Assembly (NCBI GenBank): GCA_029817715.1
Contig: JARUPY010000292.1
Location: 2,014,001-2,078,000, forward strand
Direction: 5' to 3'
Source: Melastoma dodecandrum
Lineage: Eukaryota; Streptophyta; Magnoliopsida; Myrtales; Melastomataceae
DNA: 64,000 nt
In this document: positions 16,328 to 26,342 of the stretch, in pieces
Position numbering within the stretch: position 1 is the stretch's first letter
How the letters are laid out: every line of letters starts with the position of its first letter
Program-made: the position numbers and the translations under genes
Notes under the pieces: model-generated
Databases searched by the model: none
Told to the model about the DNA's origin: nothing
The model's input: the letters and a program-made list of their open reading frames with translations, nothing else

Positions 16328-16837
16328 ATGGACGCCACCGCGCTGCGAGCCCTCCAGGCTCCGATCAAGGACACGTATCGCGCGAATCCGGACGCGGCGG
16401 TCATCACCCTGAAGGCCAGGGGCACGCTCGACGACACGAAGATCGCCTGCAAGGTCGAGACCGGCCGGGCGATCGCGGAGGCCGGGCTCCATCCGGCGAC
16501 GGGCGGCTCGGGGATGGAGTTGTGCTCGGGCGACATGCTGCTGGAGGCGCTGGTCGCCTGCGCGGGGGTGACGCTGAAGGCGGTGGCGACCGCGCTGGAG
16601 ATCCCCCTGCGGGCCGGCACGGTCAGCGCCGAGGGCGATCTCGATTTCCGCGGCACGCTGGGCGTCGACAAGGAGGCGCCGGTCGGATTTCGCAATATCC
16701 GCCTGTTCTTCCAGCTGGATACGGATGCATCGGACGAGAAGCTGGCGCAGCTCCTGAAGCTCACCGAACGCTACTGCGTCGTCTTCCAAACCCTGAACCA
16801 CAAACCGGAATTGTCGGTGGCCGCCACCACGGCCTGA
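16328..16837 (+). CDS. OsmC family protein
   Basis: A 169-residue protein with SD GAGAGGA ahead of ATG. It shows the OsmC/Ohr core: GGSGMELCSGDMLLEALVAC with Cys at about 60 and 74, and the C-terminal LTERYCVVFQTLNHKP with a third Cys. OsmC proteins reduce organic hydroperoxides with paired cysteines; the spacing here is closer to OsmC-like proteins of unclear substrate than to Ohr. The methyltransferase gene follows after 13 bases, so the two are probably cotranscribed. Confidence 0.85.
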   Translation: MDATALRALQAPIKDTYRANPDAAVITLKARGTLDDTKIACKVETGRAIAEAGLHPATGGSGMELCSGDMLLEALVACAGVTLKAVATALEIPLRAGTVSAEGDLDFRGTLGVDKEAPVGFRNIRLFFQLDTDASDEKLAQLLKLTERYCVVFQTLNHKPELSVAATTA

Positions 16838-16850
16838 GAGGGAGCAGGTC

Positions 16851-17708
16851 ATGGCGGGCGGCATCACCCAGGCCGAATACTGGAACGGCGAGGTCGGAAC
16901 GCGCTGGGCCCGCAATCAGGCGGTGCTCGACGCGGTGTTCGCGCCGCTGACCGAAGCCCTGTTCGAGCGCGCTGGGCTGAAGCCCGGACAGGCCGTCCTC
17001 GACGTCGGCTGCGGTGCCGGCGCCACGACGCTGGAAGCGGCGCGCCGAGTCGGGCCCGGCGGCGCGGCCACGGGGGCCGATATCTCGGCGCCCCTGCTCG
17101 CGGTGGCCGGGGGCCGCATCGCCGCCGAGGCACCGGCCGCCGCCCCGATCCGGTTCGTCGAAGCCGACGTGGAGCAGGCGGATCTCGGCAGCTTCGACGC
17201 GGCCCTATCGCGCTTCGGCGTGATGTTCTTTTCGGACTCGGGTCGCGCTTTCGCCAACCTGCGCCGCATGCTGAAACCCGGGGGGCGCCTGACGTTCCTG
17301 TGCTGGCGCGCGCTCTCGGAAAACCTGTGGGTGAGCGTACCGCGCGGGGCCGTGCTGCCGCTCCTGCCGGAAGCCCCGCCGCCTCCGCAGCCGGACACGC
17401 CGGGGCCATTCCGCTTCGCCGATGCGGACGCGCTGGCCGCGCTCCTGCGCGGCAGCGGGTTCGGGACCGTCACCTGCGACGCGCTGGACCGGGACGTGGT
17501 CCTCGGCCGGGGCGCGGACGATGCCGGGGCCGCGCAGGCCGCCGCCCACGTGGCCCTCAACCTCGGCCCGACATCGCGCCTCGTGCGGGAAGCCGCGCCG
17601 GACCTGCAAAGCCGCGCCGAGGCCGTGACGGTCGAGGCGCTGCGGCGCCATGCGGCGGGCGGCGCCGTGCGGTTGCGCGCCGCCTGCTGGCTGGTTCGGG
17701 CCGGGTGA
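16851..17708 (+). CDS. Class I SAM-dependent methyltransferase
   Basis: A 285-residue protein with strong SD (GAGAGGGAG). Motif I is VLDVGCGAGATTLEAARRVG and motif II the acidic ATGADIS. A third strand VEADVEQADLGSFDAALSRF and FANLRRMLKPGGRLTFLCW follow as in UbiE/arsM-like enzymes. The substrate is unknown. The N-terminal AEYWNGEVGTRWARNQAVLD motif is shared by a broad group of small-molecule methyltransferases. Confidence 0.85.
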   Translation: MAGGITQAEYWNGEVGTRWARNQAVLDAVFAPLTEALFERAGLKPGQAVLDVGCGAGATTLEAARRVGPGGAATGADISAPLLAVAGGRIAAEAPAAAPIRFVEADVEQADLGSFDAALSRFGVMFFSDSGRAFANLRRMLKPGGRLTFLCWRALSENLWVSVPRGAVLPLLPEAPPPPQPDTPGPFRFADADALAALLRGSGFGTVTCDALDRDVVLGRGADDAGAAQAAAHVALNLGPTSRLVREAAPDLQSRAEAVTVEALRRHAAGGAVRLRAACWLVRAG

Positions 17709-17792
17709 GCGGCGCCCGCGGCATGCCTGCGGGACATTGGCGGGACAGTGTCTCGGGCGTCCGAGGACGAGCGCTGTCCACAGCCATGCACC

Positions 17793-18095
17793 TCACGCCC
17801 ATTCGTCATCCGGCCGCGGCGACAGCCGGTGCCACGCTGCGGCAATCCGCTCCGGCTTCACGTCGAGCGCCCGTGCACAGGCCAGCAACACAGGCTCGTC
17901 ACCCATCACGTGGTCGAGGACGCCGACCAGAAAGGCCGGCTCCCGGACGCTCGCCCGCAGGGACTCGAGGTCGAGACCGGTCGCCGCGAGGAATGGCAGG
18001 AGGCGGTCCTCCTCCCCCGTGATCCACAGCAGAACGTCGAGGGCGAGCCGTTCGGCGGCCTCATCCCCTTGAAGAGGTTTGCCATTCATCAACAT
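17793..18095 (-). CDS. DUF3572 family protein
   Basis: About 100 residues from the ATG at 18095; a GTG at 18128 or an ATG at 18089 are alternatives, none with a clear SD. The family signature is clear: [36 protein letters not shown] and [23 protein letters not shown]3572 genes lie divergent from divK in many alphaproteobacteria, as here, which supports the call. Function unknown. Confidence 0.8.
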   Translation of the reverse strand: MLMNGKPLQGDEAAERLALDVLLWITGEEDRLLPFLAATGLDLESLRASVREPAFLVGVLDHVMGDEPVLLACARALDVKPERIAAAWHRLSPRPDDEWA

Positions 18096-18169
18096 GTGAA
18101 CGCTACAAAGGTGATGGAGGGGCTTCACGGCCCGCTAATCATGATCGACGCGCGCCGGGACAACGGATC

Positions 18170-18541
18170 ATGAAGAAGACGGTGCTGATCGTCGAGGACA
18201 ACGAGTTGAACATGAAGCTGTTCAACGACCTCCTGGAGGCGAACGGCTACGCGACGCTCAAGACCGCCCACGGCATCGAGGCGATCGAGCTGGCGCGCGC
18301 CCATCATCCCGACCTGATCCTCATGGACATCCAGCTCCCGGAGGTCTCCGGCCTCGAGGTGACGAAGTGGCTCAAGGAGGATGACGACCTCAAGAGCATC
18401 CCGGTCATCGCCATCACCGCCTTCGCCATGAAGGGCGACGAGGAGCGGATCCGCGAGGGCGGCTGCGAGGCCTACCTGTCGAAGCCGATCTCCGTCGCGA
18501 AGTTTTTGGCAACGGTTCGCGCGTATCTTGAGCCGCGGTGA
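18170..18541 (+). CDS. divK: Cell-cycle response regulator DivK
   Basis: A 123-residue single receiver domain. It starts [20 protein letters not shown], has the phospho-acceptor Asp in [19 protein letters not shown], Thr in [13 protein letters not shown] and Lys in YLSKPISV. Sequence and size are typical of DivK, which with the PleC and DivJ kinases controls CtrA activity through DivL and the asymmetric cell cycle. pleD follows 137 bases downstream in the same direction, the usual arrangement. Confidence 0.94.
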   Translation: MKKTVLIVEDNELNMKLFNDLLEANGYATLKTAHGIEAIELARAHHPDLILMDIQLPEVSGLEVTKWLKEDDDLKSIPVIAITAFAMKGDEERIREGGCEAYLSKPISVAKFLATVRAYLEPR

Positions 18542-18678
18542 CCCCGCAGGGGATTAGCCGGTGAGCAGGTCACCCGACCGCGCCGGGTCGGATGACCTGC
18601 TCAACCGTCCGCCCCGATGCGCCACCCCGGGTCGCTCCGCCCGATACGGACCGCGAGGCGGCGCGTCAGCGAGGAACC

Positions 18679-20052
18679 ATGTCGGCCCGCGTCCTGATCG
18701 TCGACGATCTGTTCCCGAACGTGAAGCTTCTGGAGACGAAGCTCGGGCTGGAATATTTCGACACGCTCGCCGCCATGAACGGCCGGGACGCCATCGCGAT
18801 CTGCGAGAAGGGCCTGTGCGACCTCGTCCTGCTCGACGTGATGATGCCCGGCATGGACGGGTTCGAGGTCTGCCGCCACCTCAAGGGCAACCCGGTCACC
18901 GCCCATATCCCCGTGGTGATGGTCACGGCCCTCGACCAGCCCTCGGACCGCCTGCGCGGCCTCGACGCGGGGGCGGACGACTTCCTGACGAAGCCCGTGG
19001 ACGACACCGCCCTGTTCACCCGGGTGCGCAGCCTCGTGCGGCTGAAGGCGGTCACCGACGAGCTGCGCCAGCGGGCGCTCGCGTCCCGCGAATTCGGGAT
19101 CGGCGATCCCCTGGCGCTTGCGGCCGCCGAGACCGGCCTCGACGCCCGGATCCTGCTGATCGAGGATCGCCCCGGCTCGGCCGAGCGGCTGGCCGGTGCG
19201 CTGCGGCAGCATCACAGCGTGACGATCGAGCAGGACCCGCAGGAGGCGTTGAACCTCGCCGCGGAGTCGGGGTTCGACCTCGCCCTGGTGAGCCTCGACC
19301 TCGACGGGTTCGACGGCCTGCGCCTGTGCAGCCAGCTCCGGTCGCTGGACCGGACCCGGGCCATGCCGCTGATCATGCTGGCGGAGGAGCACGACCGGGC
19401 CCGGGTGGTGCGCGGCCTCGATTTCGGCGTTCACGATTTCCTGATGCGCCCGGTCGACCGCAACGAGCTGATGGCCCGGGTCCGCACCCAGGTGAAGCGC
19501 AAGCGCTTCACGGACGCGCTCCGGGGGGCGATGCAGGCGTCCCTGCAGATGGCCGTCACCGACGCGCTCACCGGGCTGCACAACCGGCGCTACCTCGACA
19601 ACCACCTCGGCGCGCTGTTCGCCGACGCCTCCGCCCGGCTTCCGGCACTGGCCGCCCTGATCCTCGACATCGACCATTTCAAGCGGATCAACGACAGCTA
19701 CGGCCATGAGGCCGGCGACGAGGTGCTGTGCGGCTTCGCCGACCGGGTGCGCCAGCACACGCGGCCGGTCGACATCGTCGCGCGCTACGGCGGCGAGGAG
19801 GTGGTGGTGATCCTCCCCGAGGCCGGACTCGGCGAGGCGCAGGTGATCGCCGAGCGCATCCGCGAGCGGATCGAGGCGGTGCCGTTCGCGGTGCAGCGGG
19901 CGACCCGCTCCATCGGCGTGACGGTCTCGATCGGCGTGGCCGTGCGAAACGCGGACGACACCGATCCCGCCGCCATGCTCCGGCGGGCCGATCTCGCCCT
20001 CTACCGGGCCAAAGCGGCGGGGCGGAACCGGGTCGAGCCCCAGGCTGCGTGA
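18679..20052 (+). CDS. pleD: Diguanylate cyclase response regulator PleD
   Basis: A 457-residue protein from the ATG giving MSARVLIVDDLFPN, with SD GAGGAA three bases before ATG; an upstream frame is unsupported. Receiver 1 (Asp in LVLLDVMMPGMDGFEV, Lys in FLTKPVDD) is followed by a second, degenerate receiver that lacks a clear acceptor Asp (LALVSLDLDGFDGLR). The GGDEF domain starts near residue 285 and has the active variant GGEEV (ARYGGEEVVVILPEA). An RPVD I-site five residues ahead should give product inhibition by c-di-GMP. PleD makes c-di-GMP at the stalked pole during polar development. Confidence 0.95.
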   Translation: MSARVLIVDDLFPNVKLLETKLGLEYFDTLAAMNGRDAIAICEKGLCDLVLLDVMMPGMDGFEVCRHLKGNPVTAHIPVVMVTALDQPSDRLRGLDAGADDFLTKPVDDTALFTRVRSLVRLKAVTDELRQRALASREFGIGDPLALAAAETGLDARILLIEDRPGSAERLAGALRQHHSVTIEQDPQEALNLAAESGFDLALVSLDLDGFDGLRLCSQLRSLDRTRAMPLIMLAEEHDRARVVRGLDFGVHDFLMRPVDRNELMARVRTQVKRKRFTDALRGAMQASLQMAVTDALTGLHNRRYLDNHLGALFADASARLPALAALILDIDHFKRINDSYGHEAGDEVLCGFADRVRQHTRPVDIVARYGGEEVVVILPEAGLGEAQVIAERIRERIEAVPFAVQRATRSIGVTVSIGVAVRNADDTDPAAMLRRADLALYRAKAAGRNRVEPQAA

Positions 20053-20053
20053 G

Positions 20054-20080
20054 GCCGCCGCGGCGCGGCCCCGGCGGCGT
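20054..20080. terminator. Likely bidirectional terminator hairpin
   Basis: The 30-base gap between convergent pleD and the autotransporter gene is almost all one GC hairpin, GCCGCCG paired with CGGCGGC. No long T-run is present. Position between convergent genes is the main support. Confidence 0.35.
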
Positions 20081-20082
20081 TC

Positions 20083-23000
20083 TCACCAGCGCAGCGTGAG
20101 GTGGCCGCGCAGGGCGTGGTCGTGTGCGCGAACGCCGACGTGGCCGGCATAGCTCGCGCCCAGCGTCGCGGTCTCCGACAGCTGCGCCTCCAGGCCCGCC
20201 GAGGCGATCACGGCATCCCGATCGATCGGCGCGCCCACCGTCCGGAAGGCCGCGCCCCCGCCCCGGAACGACAGCAGCGCCGCCGGCACGACGTCCCCGA
20301 ACGCCCGCCGGTAGCCGATCAGGCCCTGGAGGCTGACCGGCATGCCGAGACCCAGCAGGTCGAAGACGCCCGTCGCGCCCTGTACGCCGGCGGTCGCGGT
20401 CTGCACGGCGTAGCTCCGGCCGAACACGTGCAGGGCTGCCGCGCCCTCGGTCTCGGTGAACCCGGTCCGACCGATCCGCAGGGCGCCGCCACCCACGAAG
20501 GGCTCCAGGACGCCGCCCCCCAGGGCGATGCGGTAGCCGATCTCGCCGAACCCCTGCAGCGTGTCCGCGCCGGACTTGCCGCTGGCCACCTGCGAGAAGC
20601 CCGGGAACCGGATCCGGCGGCTCGTATCCAGGGCGTCGCGGCCGTAGACCGCCCCCGCCCGGACCTGAACCGGACCGAGCGCCGCCCGGGCATAGGCCGC
20701 CCCGAAGGTGCTCTCCAGCGCGCCGCGCGCCGTGCGCGCCGGGGTGTCGAAGGCGGAGGTGGTGTAGCCCGCCGCCACGCCCACCCGCAGGTCGTCGAGG
20801 CCCGGTGGGGTCAGGGCCCCGTACCCGGTCTCCAGCCCCATCAGGAAGCCGCCGGTCTCCCGCGTCAGGCGGGCGGCGTTGCGGTCGCCGCGGGTGCTGC
20901 CGAACGAGCCCAGCCCCTGGCCCCAGAGCGCCACGTTGGCCCGGGCCGGCGCCACCGGGACGAGACCCCCGATCGGGTCCTCCGACAGCGCCGCGTAGGC
21001 CGTCGGCAGGGCGGTGCCGGGCGGAAAGGCGGCGCCGAGAGTGCCCGCTGCCCCGACACCCCCTGCCGGACCGAAGCGGAGGCGGTCGAGGAGGGCGCCC
21101 TGGACGAGCCCGGCAATCTGCGCGGCGACGCCCATTGCCGAGGCGTGGAGTTCGCCCGACAGGGCGCTGAGCGCCCGCGCGGCGTTCTCGGCGGTCTGGT
21201 TGAGCACCGCGGTCGCCACCTGCGCGGCCGGGGTCGACACCACCGTGGTGGTGCTCCCGTCGCCCGCCGTCACCGTCGTGGTCGCGGTGCCGTCGGCCGA
21301 GACCTGCGTGGTCACCGTCGGCCGCGCCGGGCTGGGGGGGCCGGAGGGAGTGGTGCCGGTCACGGTCGGCCCGGTGCCGTTGAGGGCGATGGCCGGCCCG
21401 GCCTGATTGGCATTCGTGGCCGCGCTGACGAGGGGCGCCGTCTGGGCGAAGCCCAGGGTCACGCTGGTCCGGTCGTAGCTCAGCGACGGCGTCAGGAAGG
21501 CGAGGTTGCTCGTCGTCTGCAGGCTGGTGAACGTTCCGGTGATGCCGCCGGTGGCGGTGAGCAGCGTGTAGCGCAGGGCCGGCGTGTAGGTGCCCGAACC
21601 CGCCAGCACCTGCACGGTGCCGCCCTGGATCGTCACCGGGCCGGTCACGTCCGTGCGGTCGTTGGAGGTCGGCGTGATCCGGACCGCGTAGAACGCGCCC
21701 GGCGCGAAGGTCAGCGGGCCGTGGATCGCCAGGCTGCCGATGGCGCTGCTGCTGCCCGGCGCGAGGCGTCCGCCGGCCTCGATCAGCGGGTCACCGATCT
21801 TGCCCGAGCCGGACAGGGTGCCACCGCGCTTGACCGTCACCTCCGAGGCCGTCAGCACGCCGTCGATCTGGAGGGTGCCGGCGGCCACCGTGGTGGCGCC
21901 CGTGTAGGTGTTGCGGCCGGTCAGGATGGTGGTGCCGCCCCCCGCCTGCGTGACGGTGCCCGAGCCCGCGATGGCGGGCGCGAAGGTGACGGTGTCGGCG
22001 CGGTCGAACACGAGGGTACCGTCGTCGGTCACGCCCGCCGTGGCCGCGAGGGTGCCGGCGTTGCCGCCGCCGCCGAGCCGCAGGGTGGCGCCGCGGCCGA
22101 TCGTCGTGTCGCCGGTGTACGTGCTGGTGCCGGTCAGCGTCAGGGTGCCCCCCGCCACGGCGAGGCCGAAGCGGCCGGCCCCGTCCCGGATCGTCCCCGC
22201 GAAAGTGCCGTCGGCACGGCCCGCCACCGTCAGCACCGCCGGGCCGGCCGCGCTGCTGGTCACCGCGGCGGAGGAGGAACCGGCCAGGGCGCCCACGGTG
22301 TTGGCCGATCCCGCGAGATCGAGCATGCCGGTGCCGACCACGGTGTAGGCGGAGGCGGCAGAGAAACCGCCGGCGCCTCCCGCCTGCACGATCGTGCCGT
22401 CGCCGACCGTGGTGGCGCCCGTGTAGGTGTTGGCCGTCGAGACGGTCGTGCCGGCGGTGGTGGTGAGGGAGGCGGTGCCGGAGATCCGGTCGAGGGTGGC
22501 GCCCGCCGAGGTGACAGGTGCGGCCAGCGCGCCGTTCCGGAGGGTTGCGCCCCGGCTCAGGCTCATGGCGGCCTGGGTCTGTCGGGTTCCGCCGAGGTCG
22601 AGCACGGCGGTGGCGCCCGTGACCGTGGTGGTCGCCAGAACGCTGCCCAGGGTGCCGGCACCGCCGAGCGTGAGGGTTCCGGCCGTCACCGCGGTGCCGC
22701 CCGCGTAGGTGTTGGCGCCGGTCAGGAGCACCGTGCCGGTGCCGACCTTGGTCAGGCCGAAGCCGCTGCCGCCGTCGCCGATGCTGCCTGCGACGGTCAG
22801 GGTGCCGGGGCCGCCGAAGGCGGCGTGGCCGGCGAGCGTGATCGGGCCGGAGACACCGGCCGTGCTGGTACCGGTGAGCGCGCCGATCCCGCCGACGCCG
22901 GTCCCGGACAGCGTCAGGGTGTTGGCGAGGGTGACGCCGTTGACGTCCAGCGTCGCGCCGGCCGTGACGGTGGCGCCGGAGGTGCCGAGCGCGGTGGCGT

Positions 23001-25812
23001 TGGCGGCGCTGAGCGTGCCGCCCGAGACCGTGGTGGTGCCCGTGTAGATGCTGGCCCCCGTCAGGATGGTGGTGCCGGCCACCTGGCTCACGCTGCCCGT
23101 GCCGGTGATCGTCGGCGCGAAGGTGACGGCCGAGCCGTCCGGGTTGCCGGTGTGGTTGAACACCAGCGTGCCGGTGCCGGCGCCGAAATGCACCTCGCCG
23201 GCCTGGACCGTGCCGGCCGCCAAAGTCGTCTCGCCGGGTGCGGCGCCGATCACGAGCGTGCCGGTCGAGCGGGCTTGGTCGGCGACGGTCACCGTGCCGG
23301 TGCCGTTGGTGCCGACCGAGACGGTTCCGCCCGCCGCCACGTCGAGCGTGCCCGTGCCCTGATAACCGACGGAGAGATTACGGCTCAAGGTCCAGCGGGA
23401 GCCCGTACCGGTCACGGTCGCGCTGCCCGACGAGCCGTTCCATGTCGCGATGTAGCCGGAGGCGCTGGAGAGGCTGCCGCCGGCCTCCAGCCGCAGGGCA
23501 CCGCCGTCGATCTGGATGCTGTTGCCCAGCGTGGTCTGCCCTGTCAGCGTCCAAGTGCCGGTGCCGTCCTTGATAAAATAGCCGATGTTGCCGCCGATAT
23601 TGCCCGACACCAAGCCGTCGCCCGCCCCGCCCAGCGTCAGGATGCGATTGCCTCTGGCCGCGCCGGAGATCCCGCCCGACAGGGTCAGCGTGTCGGCGTC
23701 CGCGTTGATGCGGCTGTCGGCCGTCAGGGTGATCGCACCCGCGTAGCTGTTGGTCCCCGAGACGCTGCGCAGGGCGCCGCCGTTGCTGACGCCGTAGCCG
23801 GCGAGCGACAGGGCCTCGTTGCCCACCGCGATCCCGCCCTGGAGTTCCAGGGCCGCGCCCGAGGCCACCGTGGTGCCGGTCGCCGCCGTACCGTCCGCGG
23901 ATCCGAGCGCCGCGGCGTTGCGGATGTTGAGTACCCCGCCCGAGACGGTGGTCGTCCCCGTGTAGCTGTGGGCGGTCGACAGGGTCAGCGTGCCGGTGTT
24001 GACCTTGGTCAGGCTGCCGGTGCCGGAGATCGTTCCGGCATAGGAGGTTGCGTCCGTCCGGTCGAACACCAGCGCGCCGTTGTTGGCGATGTCGGCCGTG
24101 ATCGAGCCGGCCGTGGCGCCGTCGCCAACCCGGAGCGTGGCGCCCGCCGCGATCGTCGCGCCGTTCGCGTAGGTCTGGTCGTCCAGGAGCTTCCAGGTGC
24201 CGCCTTTCACGGTCAGCGTCTCGAAATTGATGACGTTCGCGAGCGTGCCGCCATCAGGGCCTCCGCTCTCCTTGTCCAGGTTGATCGTGTCGGTGCCGGT
24301 GCCGCCATCGATCCGTCCGGTGATGCTCGATCCGGTGTAGAGCTTGAGGGTGTCGTTGCCGCCCTCCAGGCTGATCGCCCGGCCGGTGTTGCCGGTGATC
24401 GTGCCGTAATTGGTCAGAACGTCGTCGCCCTCGCCCATCTGGATCGCCGCGCCGTCGCCGCGGATGAAGCGGGCGGAGCCGGTGCCGGTATAGGTCACGC
24501 CGTCCAGCGTCCCGACCGAGCCGCCGTCCACGCTGCCGTTCTGAAGGGTTACCCCGGCGGTCGGATCCGGGATCGTGCCGTTGCCGATGATCGTGCCGCG
24601 GTTGATGATCGTGTCGTTGTCGGCCGCGGTACCGAGCTTGTTCTCCAGGCGGATCGCGTAACCGTCCTTGCCCTCGATCGTCCCGCCCACCTCGTTGGAG
24701 ATCGCGGTCGCGGCGACGCCGCTGCGGCTGTTATCGGGATTCGAGTCGTTGTTGACCACGATGCCGTACTTGGCGCCCGAGATCGTGCCGGAATTGGTGA
24801 TGGTGCCGCCGCCGAGCGAGATGCCCTCGCTGTTGTTGGCCCGTCCGTTCTTGTCGTAGCCGCCCGCCCCGGTGCCCTTGATCGTGCCGGAATTGGTGAT
24901 CGTGCCGGCATAGTCCATGTCGACGCCGTCGCCATCGCCGTCCTCCGAGCCGTTTCCGGAATAGCCCCCCTCGATCGTACCCATATTCGTGACTGTACCG
25001 CCGGCGTCGGAGCCGACGCCCGACCCGTTGCGGCCGGTGATGGTGGAGCTCGCCCCGTTGTTCACCGTCACCGAGCCGGAGCCGTTGCTGCCGCTCAGGG
25101 TCACGCCGTGGCGGGCGCCGGAGATCGTGCCGCTGTCGTTGTTGTTGACCGTCCCCGCAGTGGCGCTCTTGAAATCGATGCCGTCCGCCTTGTCGGCCGC
25201 CAGACCGTCCGTCCGGATCGTGCCGGAATTGTTGACCGTCGCACCCTGGCCCGGTCGAATCGCGTCGTCCCCGTCGGACTTGATCGTGCCTGTGGCGGTA
25301 TTGTTGATCTTGATCGTCGCGGCGCCGCTGGCGGCCTTGTCGAAGTCCAGGGCCTGCCCGGTGGTCGACTGGATCGTCCCGGCATTGTTCACCGTGATCG
25401 TCCCGCCGGTCGGATTGACGCCGATGCGAACCGCATCGTCGTCCGCCTTGATGATCGCGTCCTTCTTGTTCTCCAGAGTCAGGCTGCGGTTGTTGGCGTC
25501 GCCCGAGGCGTCGATCGCTCGGCCGCCAGTCTTGGTCGACTCGATCGTGCCGGAATTGGTGATCTTCAGGTTGGTGGACGCACCGTTCCATTTGATCGCC
25601 GGATCCCCGCTGACGGAGAGCTTGCCTCCGGCCCCGACCGTCCCGGTGTCCGTACCGGATACTCTCTTGGCGGCGGTATCGGTCGCACCGGCCGCCACCG
25701 TGAAGTCGCCGGCGCTCGCCGGATGTCCGCAGGCCGCCGCCGCGAGCCCGACCATCCAGACGCGCGCAGCACCCCACCGGCCTCGAATCACCACACCGCT
25801 CCAAACCGTCAC
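20083..25812 (-). CDS. Large autotransporter adhesin-like protein
   Basis: A 1909-residue protein. The signal peptide (WMVGLAAAACGHPASAG) is followed by about 1500 residues of beta-helical passenger. Residues 50-450 are short NSGTI-type repeats (TITNSGTI, GTVNNNDSGTISG). From about 560 to 1300 there are repeated autotransporter units of the form TYTGATTVGDGT and GTLTLSGA. A Thr/Pro-rich linker comes next, then an autotransporter beta-barrel of about 280 residues (VALWGQGLGSFGSTRGDRNA) ending in HLTLRW with a terminal aromatic. This is a type Va secretion adhesin or biofilm protein. The antisense strand is open for 2014 codons, an artefact of the codon bias. Confidence 0.9.
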   Translation of the reverse strand: MTVWSGVVIRGRWGAARVWMVGLAAAACGHPASAGDFTVAAGATDTAAKRVSGTDTGTVGAGGKLSVSGDPAIKWNGASTNLKITNSGTIESTKTGGRAIDASGDANNRSLTLENKKDAIIKADDDAVRIGVNPTGGTITVNNAGTIQSTTGQALDFDKAASGAATIKINNTATGTIKSDGDDAIRPGQGATVNNSGTIRTDGLAADKADGIDFKSATAGTVNNNDSGTISGARHGVTLSGSNGSGSVTVNNGASSTITGRNGSGVGSDAGGTVTNMGTIEGGYSGNGSEDGDGDGVDMDYAGTITNSGTIKGTGAGGYDKNGRANNSEGISLGGGTITNSGTISGAKYGIVVNNDSNPDNSRSGVAATAISNEVGGTIEGKDGYAIRLENKLGTAADNDTIINRGTIIGNGTIPDPTAGVTLQNGSVDGGSVGTLDGVTYTGTGSARFIRGDGAAIQMGEGDDVLTNYGTITGNTGRAISLEGGNDTLKLYTGSSITGRIDGGTGTDTINLDKESGGPDGGTLANVINFETLTVKGGTWKLLDDQTYANGATIAAGATLRVGDGATAGSITADIANNGALVFDRTDATSYAGTISGTGSLTKVNTGTLTLSTAHSYTGTTTVSGGVLNIRNAAALGSADGTAATGTTVASGAALELQGGIAVGNEALSLAGYGVSNGGALRSVSGTNSYAGAITLTADSRINADADTLTLSGGISGAARGNRILTLGGAGDGLVSGNIGGNIGYFIKDGTGTWTLTGQTTLGNSIQIDGGALRLEAGGSLSSASGYIATWNGSSGSATVTGTGSRWTLSRNLSVGYQGTGTLDVAAGGTVSVGTNGTGTVTVADQARSTGTLVIGAAPGETTLAAGTVQAGEVHFGAGTGTLVFNHTGNPDGSAVTFAPTITGTGSVSQVAGTTILTGASIYTGTTTVSGGTLSAANATALGTSGATVTAGATLDVNGVTLANTLTLSGTGVGGIGALTGTSTAGVSGPITLAGHAAFGGPGTLTVAGSIGDGGSGFGLTKVGTGTVLLTGANTYAGGTAVTAGTLTLGGAGTLGSVLATTTVTGATAVLDLGGTRQTQAAMSLSRGATLRNGALAAPVTSAGATLDRISGTASLTTTAGTTVSTANTYTGATTVGDGTIVQAGGAGGFSAASAYTVVGTGMLDLAGSANTVGALAGSSSAAVTSSAAGPAVLTVAGRADGTFAGTIRDGAGRFGLAVAGGTLTLTGTSTYTGDTTIGRGATLRLGGGGNAGTLAATAGVTDDGTLVFDRADTVTFAPAIAGSGTVTQAGGGTTILTGRNTYTGATTVAAGTLQIDGVLTASEVTVKRGGTLSGSGKIGDPLIEAGGRLAPGSSSAIGSLAIHGPLTFAPGAFYAVRITPTSNDRTDVTGPVTIQGGTVQVLAGSGTYTPALRYTLLTATGGITGTFTSLQTTSNLAFLTPSLSYDRTSVTLGFAQTAPLVSAATNANQAGPAIALNGTGPTVTGTTPSGPPSPARPTVTTQVSADGTATTTVTAGDGSTTTVVSTPAAQVATAVLNQTAENAARALSALSGELHASAMGVAAQIAGLVQGALLDRLRFGPAGGVGAAGTLGAAFPPGTALPTAYAALSEDPIGGLVPVAPARANVALWGQGLGSFGSTRGDRNAARLTRETGGFLMGLETGYGALTPPGLDDLRVGVAAGYTTSAFDTPARTARGALESTFGAAYARAALGPVQVRAGAVYGRDALDTSRRIRFPGFSQVASGKSGADTLQGFGEIGYRIALGGGVLEPFVGGGALRIGRTGFTETEGAAALHVFGRSYAVQTATAGVQGATGVFDLLGLGMPVSLQGLIGYRRAFGDVVPAALLSFRGGGAAFRTVGAPIDRDAVIASAGLEAQLSETATLGASYAGHVGVRAHDHALRGHLTLRW

Positions 25813-26342
25813 AGGCTTCAGAGCGCCATATGGAAATTATCCCGTCCGGCGCTCAAGTTTTTTGATGGTTGTTTTCCAGGTCCACGCGCGCAATGCGGAG
25901 ATTTATTGTTCCGATATCTGATCTATTTTTCTCAAAAGAAGCGATTCAGTATCGATCTATATACGGAACGGATACGATTTATTTTCCAACGCCAACAGAT
26001 ACGGCTGCGGAAGATCGGCCACCTCCGTTGCTCGCCCGCAACAACGGCGGCTTGGCCGTGTGAAGAGTCGGATGCCGTGTCGGCGGCTGGGCTGAGAAAT
26101 GGAGTTGAAGGGTTGCACCGCTTCCGTGTGCCGACGGCCGCGTAGCAACCACGCCGTCATGCCGGGCCCTGCTCCGCAGTCCCGGAACGACGGGATTGTC
26201 CCTCTGCGATGGAGCCGAGTCTCGTCAACCCAAGGTCGGCGCCCTGGCGTCGGCGGCTCGGCGGTTGACACCACCCCCGCCATCGCCAACACCGCGCGCC
26301 CGCCGCCCTCGCGCGGCGGACCCCGGGAAGACCTGTGACACG
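25813..26342. other. AT-rich autotransporter promoter region and spacer
   Basis: About 200 bases next to the autotransporter start (25830-26000) are AT-rich and probably hold its minus-strand promoter; no single -35/-10 pair stands out. The other half is GC-rich and holds a dispersed repeat fragment (26154-26194) before accA. No gene is seen. Confidence 0.4.
26154..26194 (-). repeat. Dispersed palindromic element, short copy
   Basis: The sequence between CGTCATGCCGGG and CCCGGAACGACGG is the reverse complement of the left part of the element at 14877-14968, with only two or three differences over about 30 bases. The ends also pair with each other as a hairpin. Confidence 0.6.

Noticed and set aside
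26081..26110. CTGAGA-like bases ahead of accA as a TPP riboswitch
   Set aside because: None of the other conserved TPP riboswitch helices or the AACCTGATC box follows.
20101..26145. A 2014-codon open frame on the plus strand opposite the autotransporter gene
   Set aside because: It reads as low-complexity Ala/Gly/Arg-rich sequence with no domain, and it mirrors the repetitive GC-rich codons of a clear autotransporter with signal peptide and barrel. It is a codon-bias artefact.
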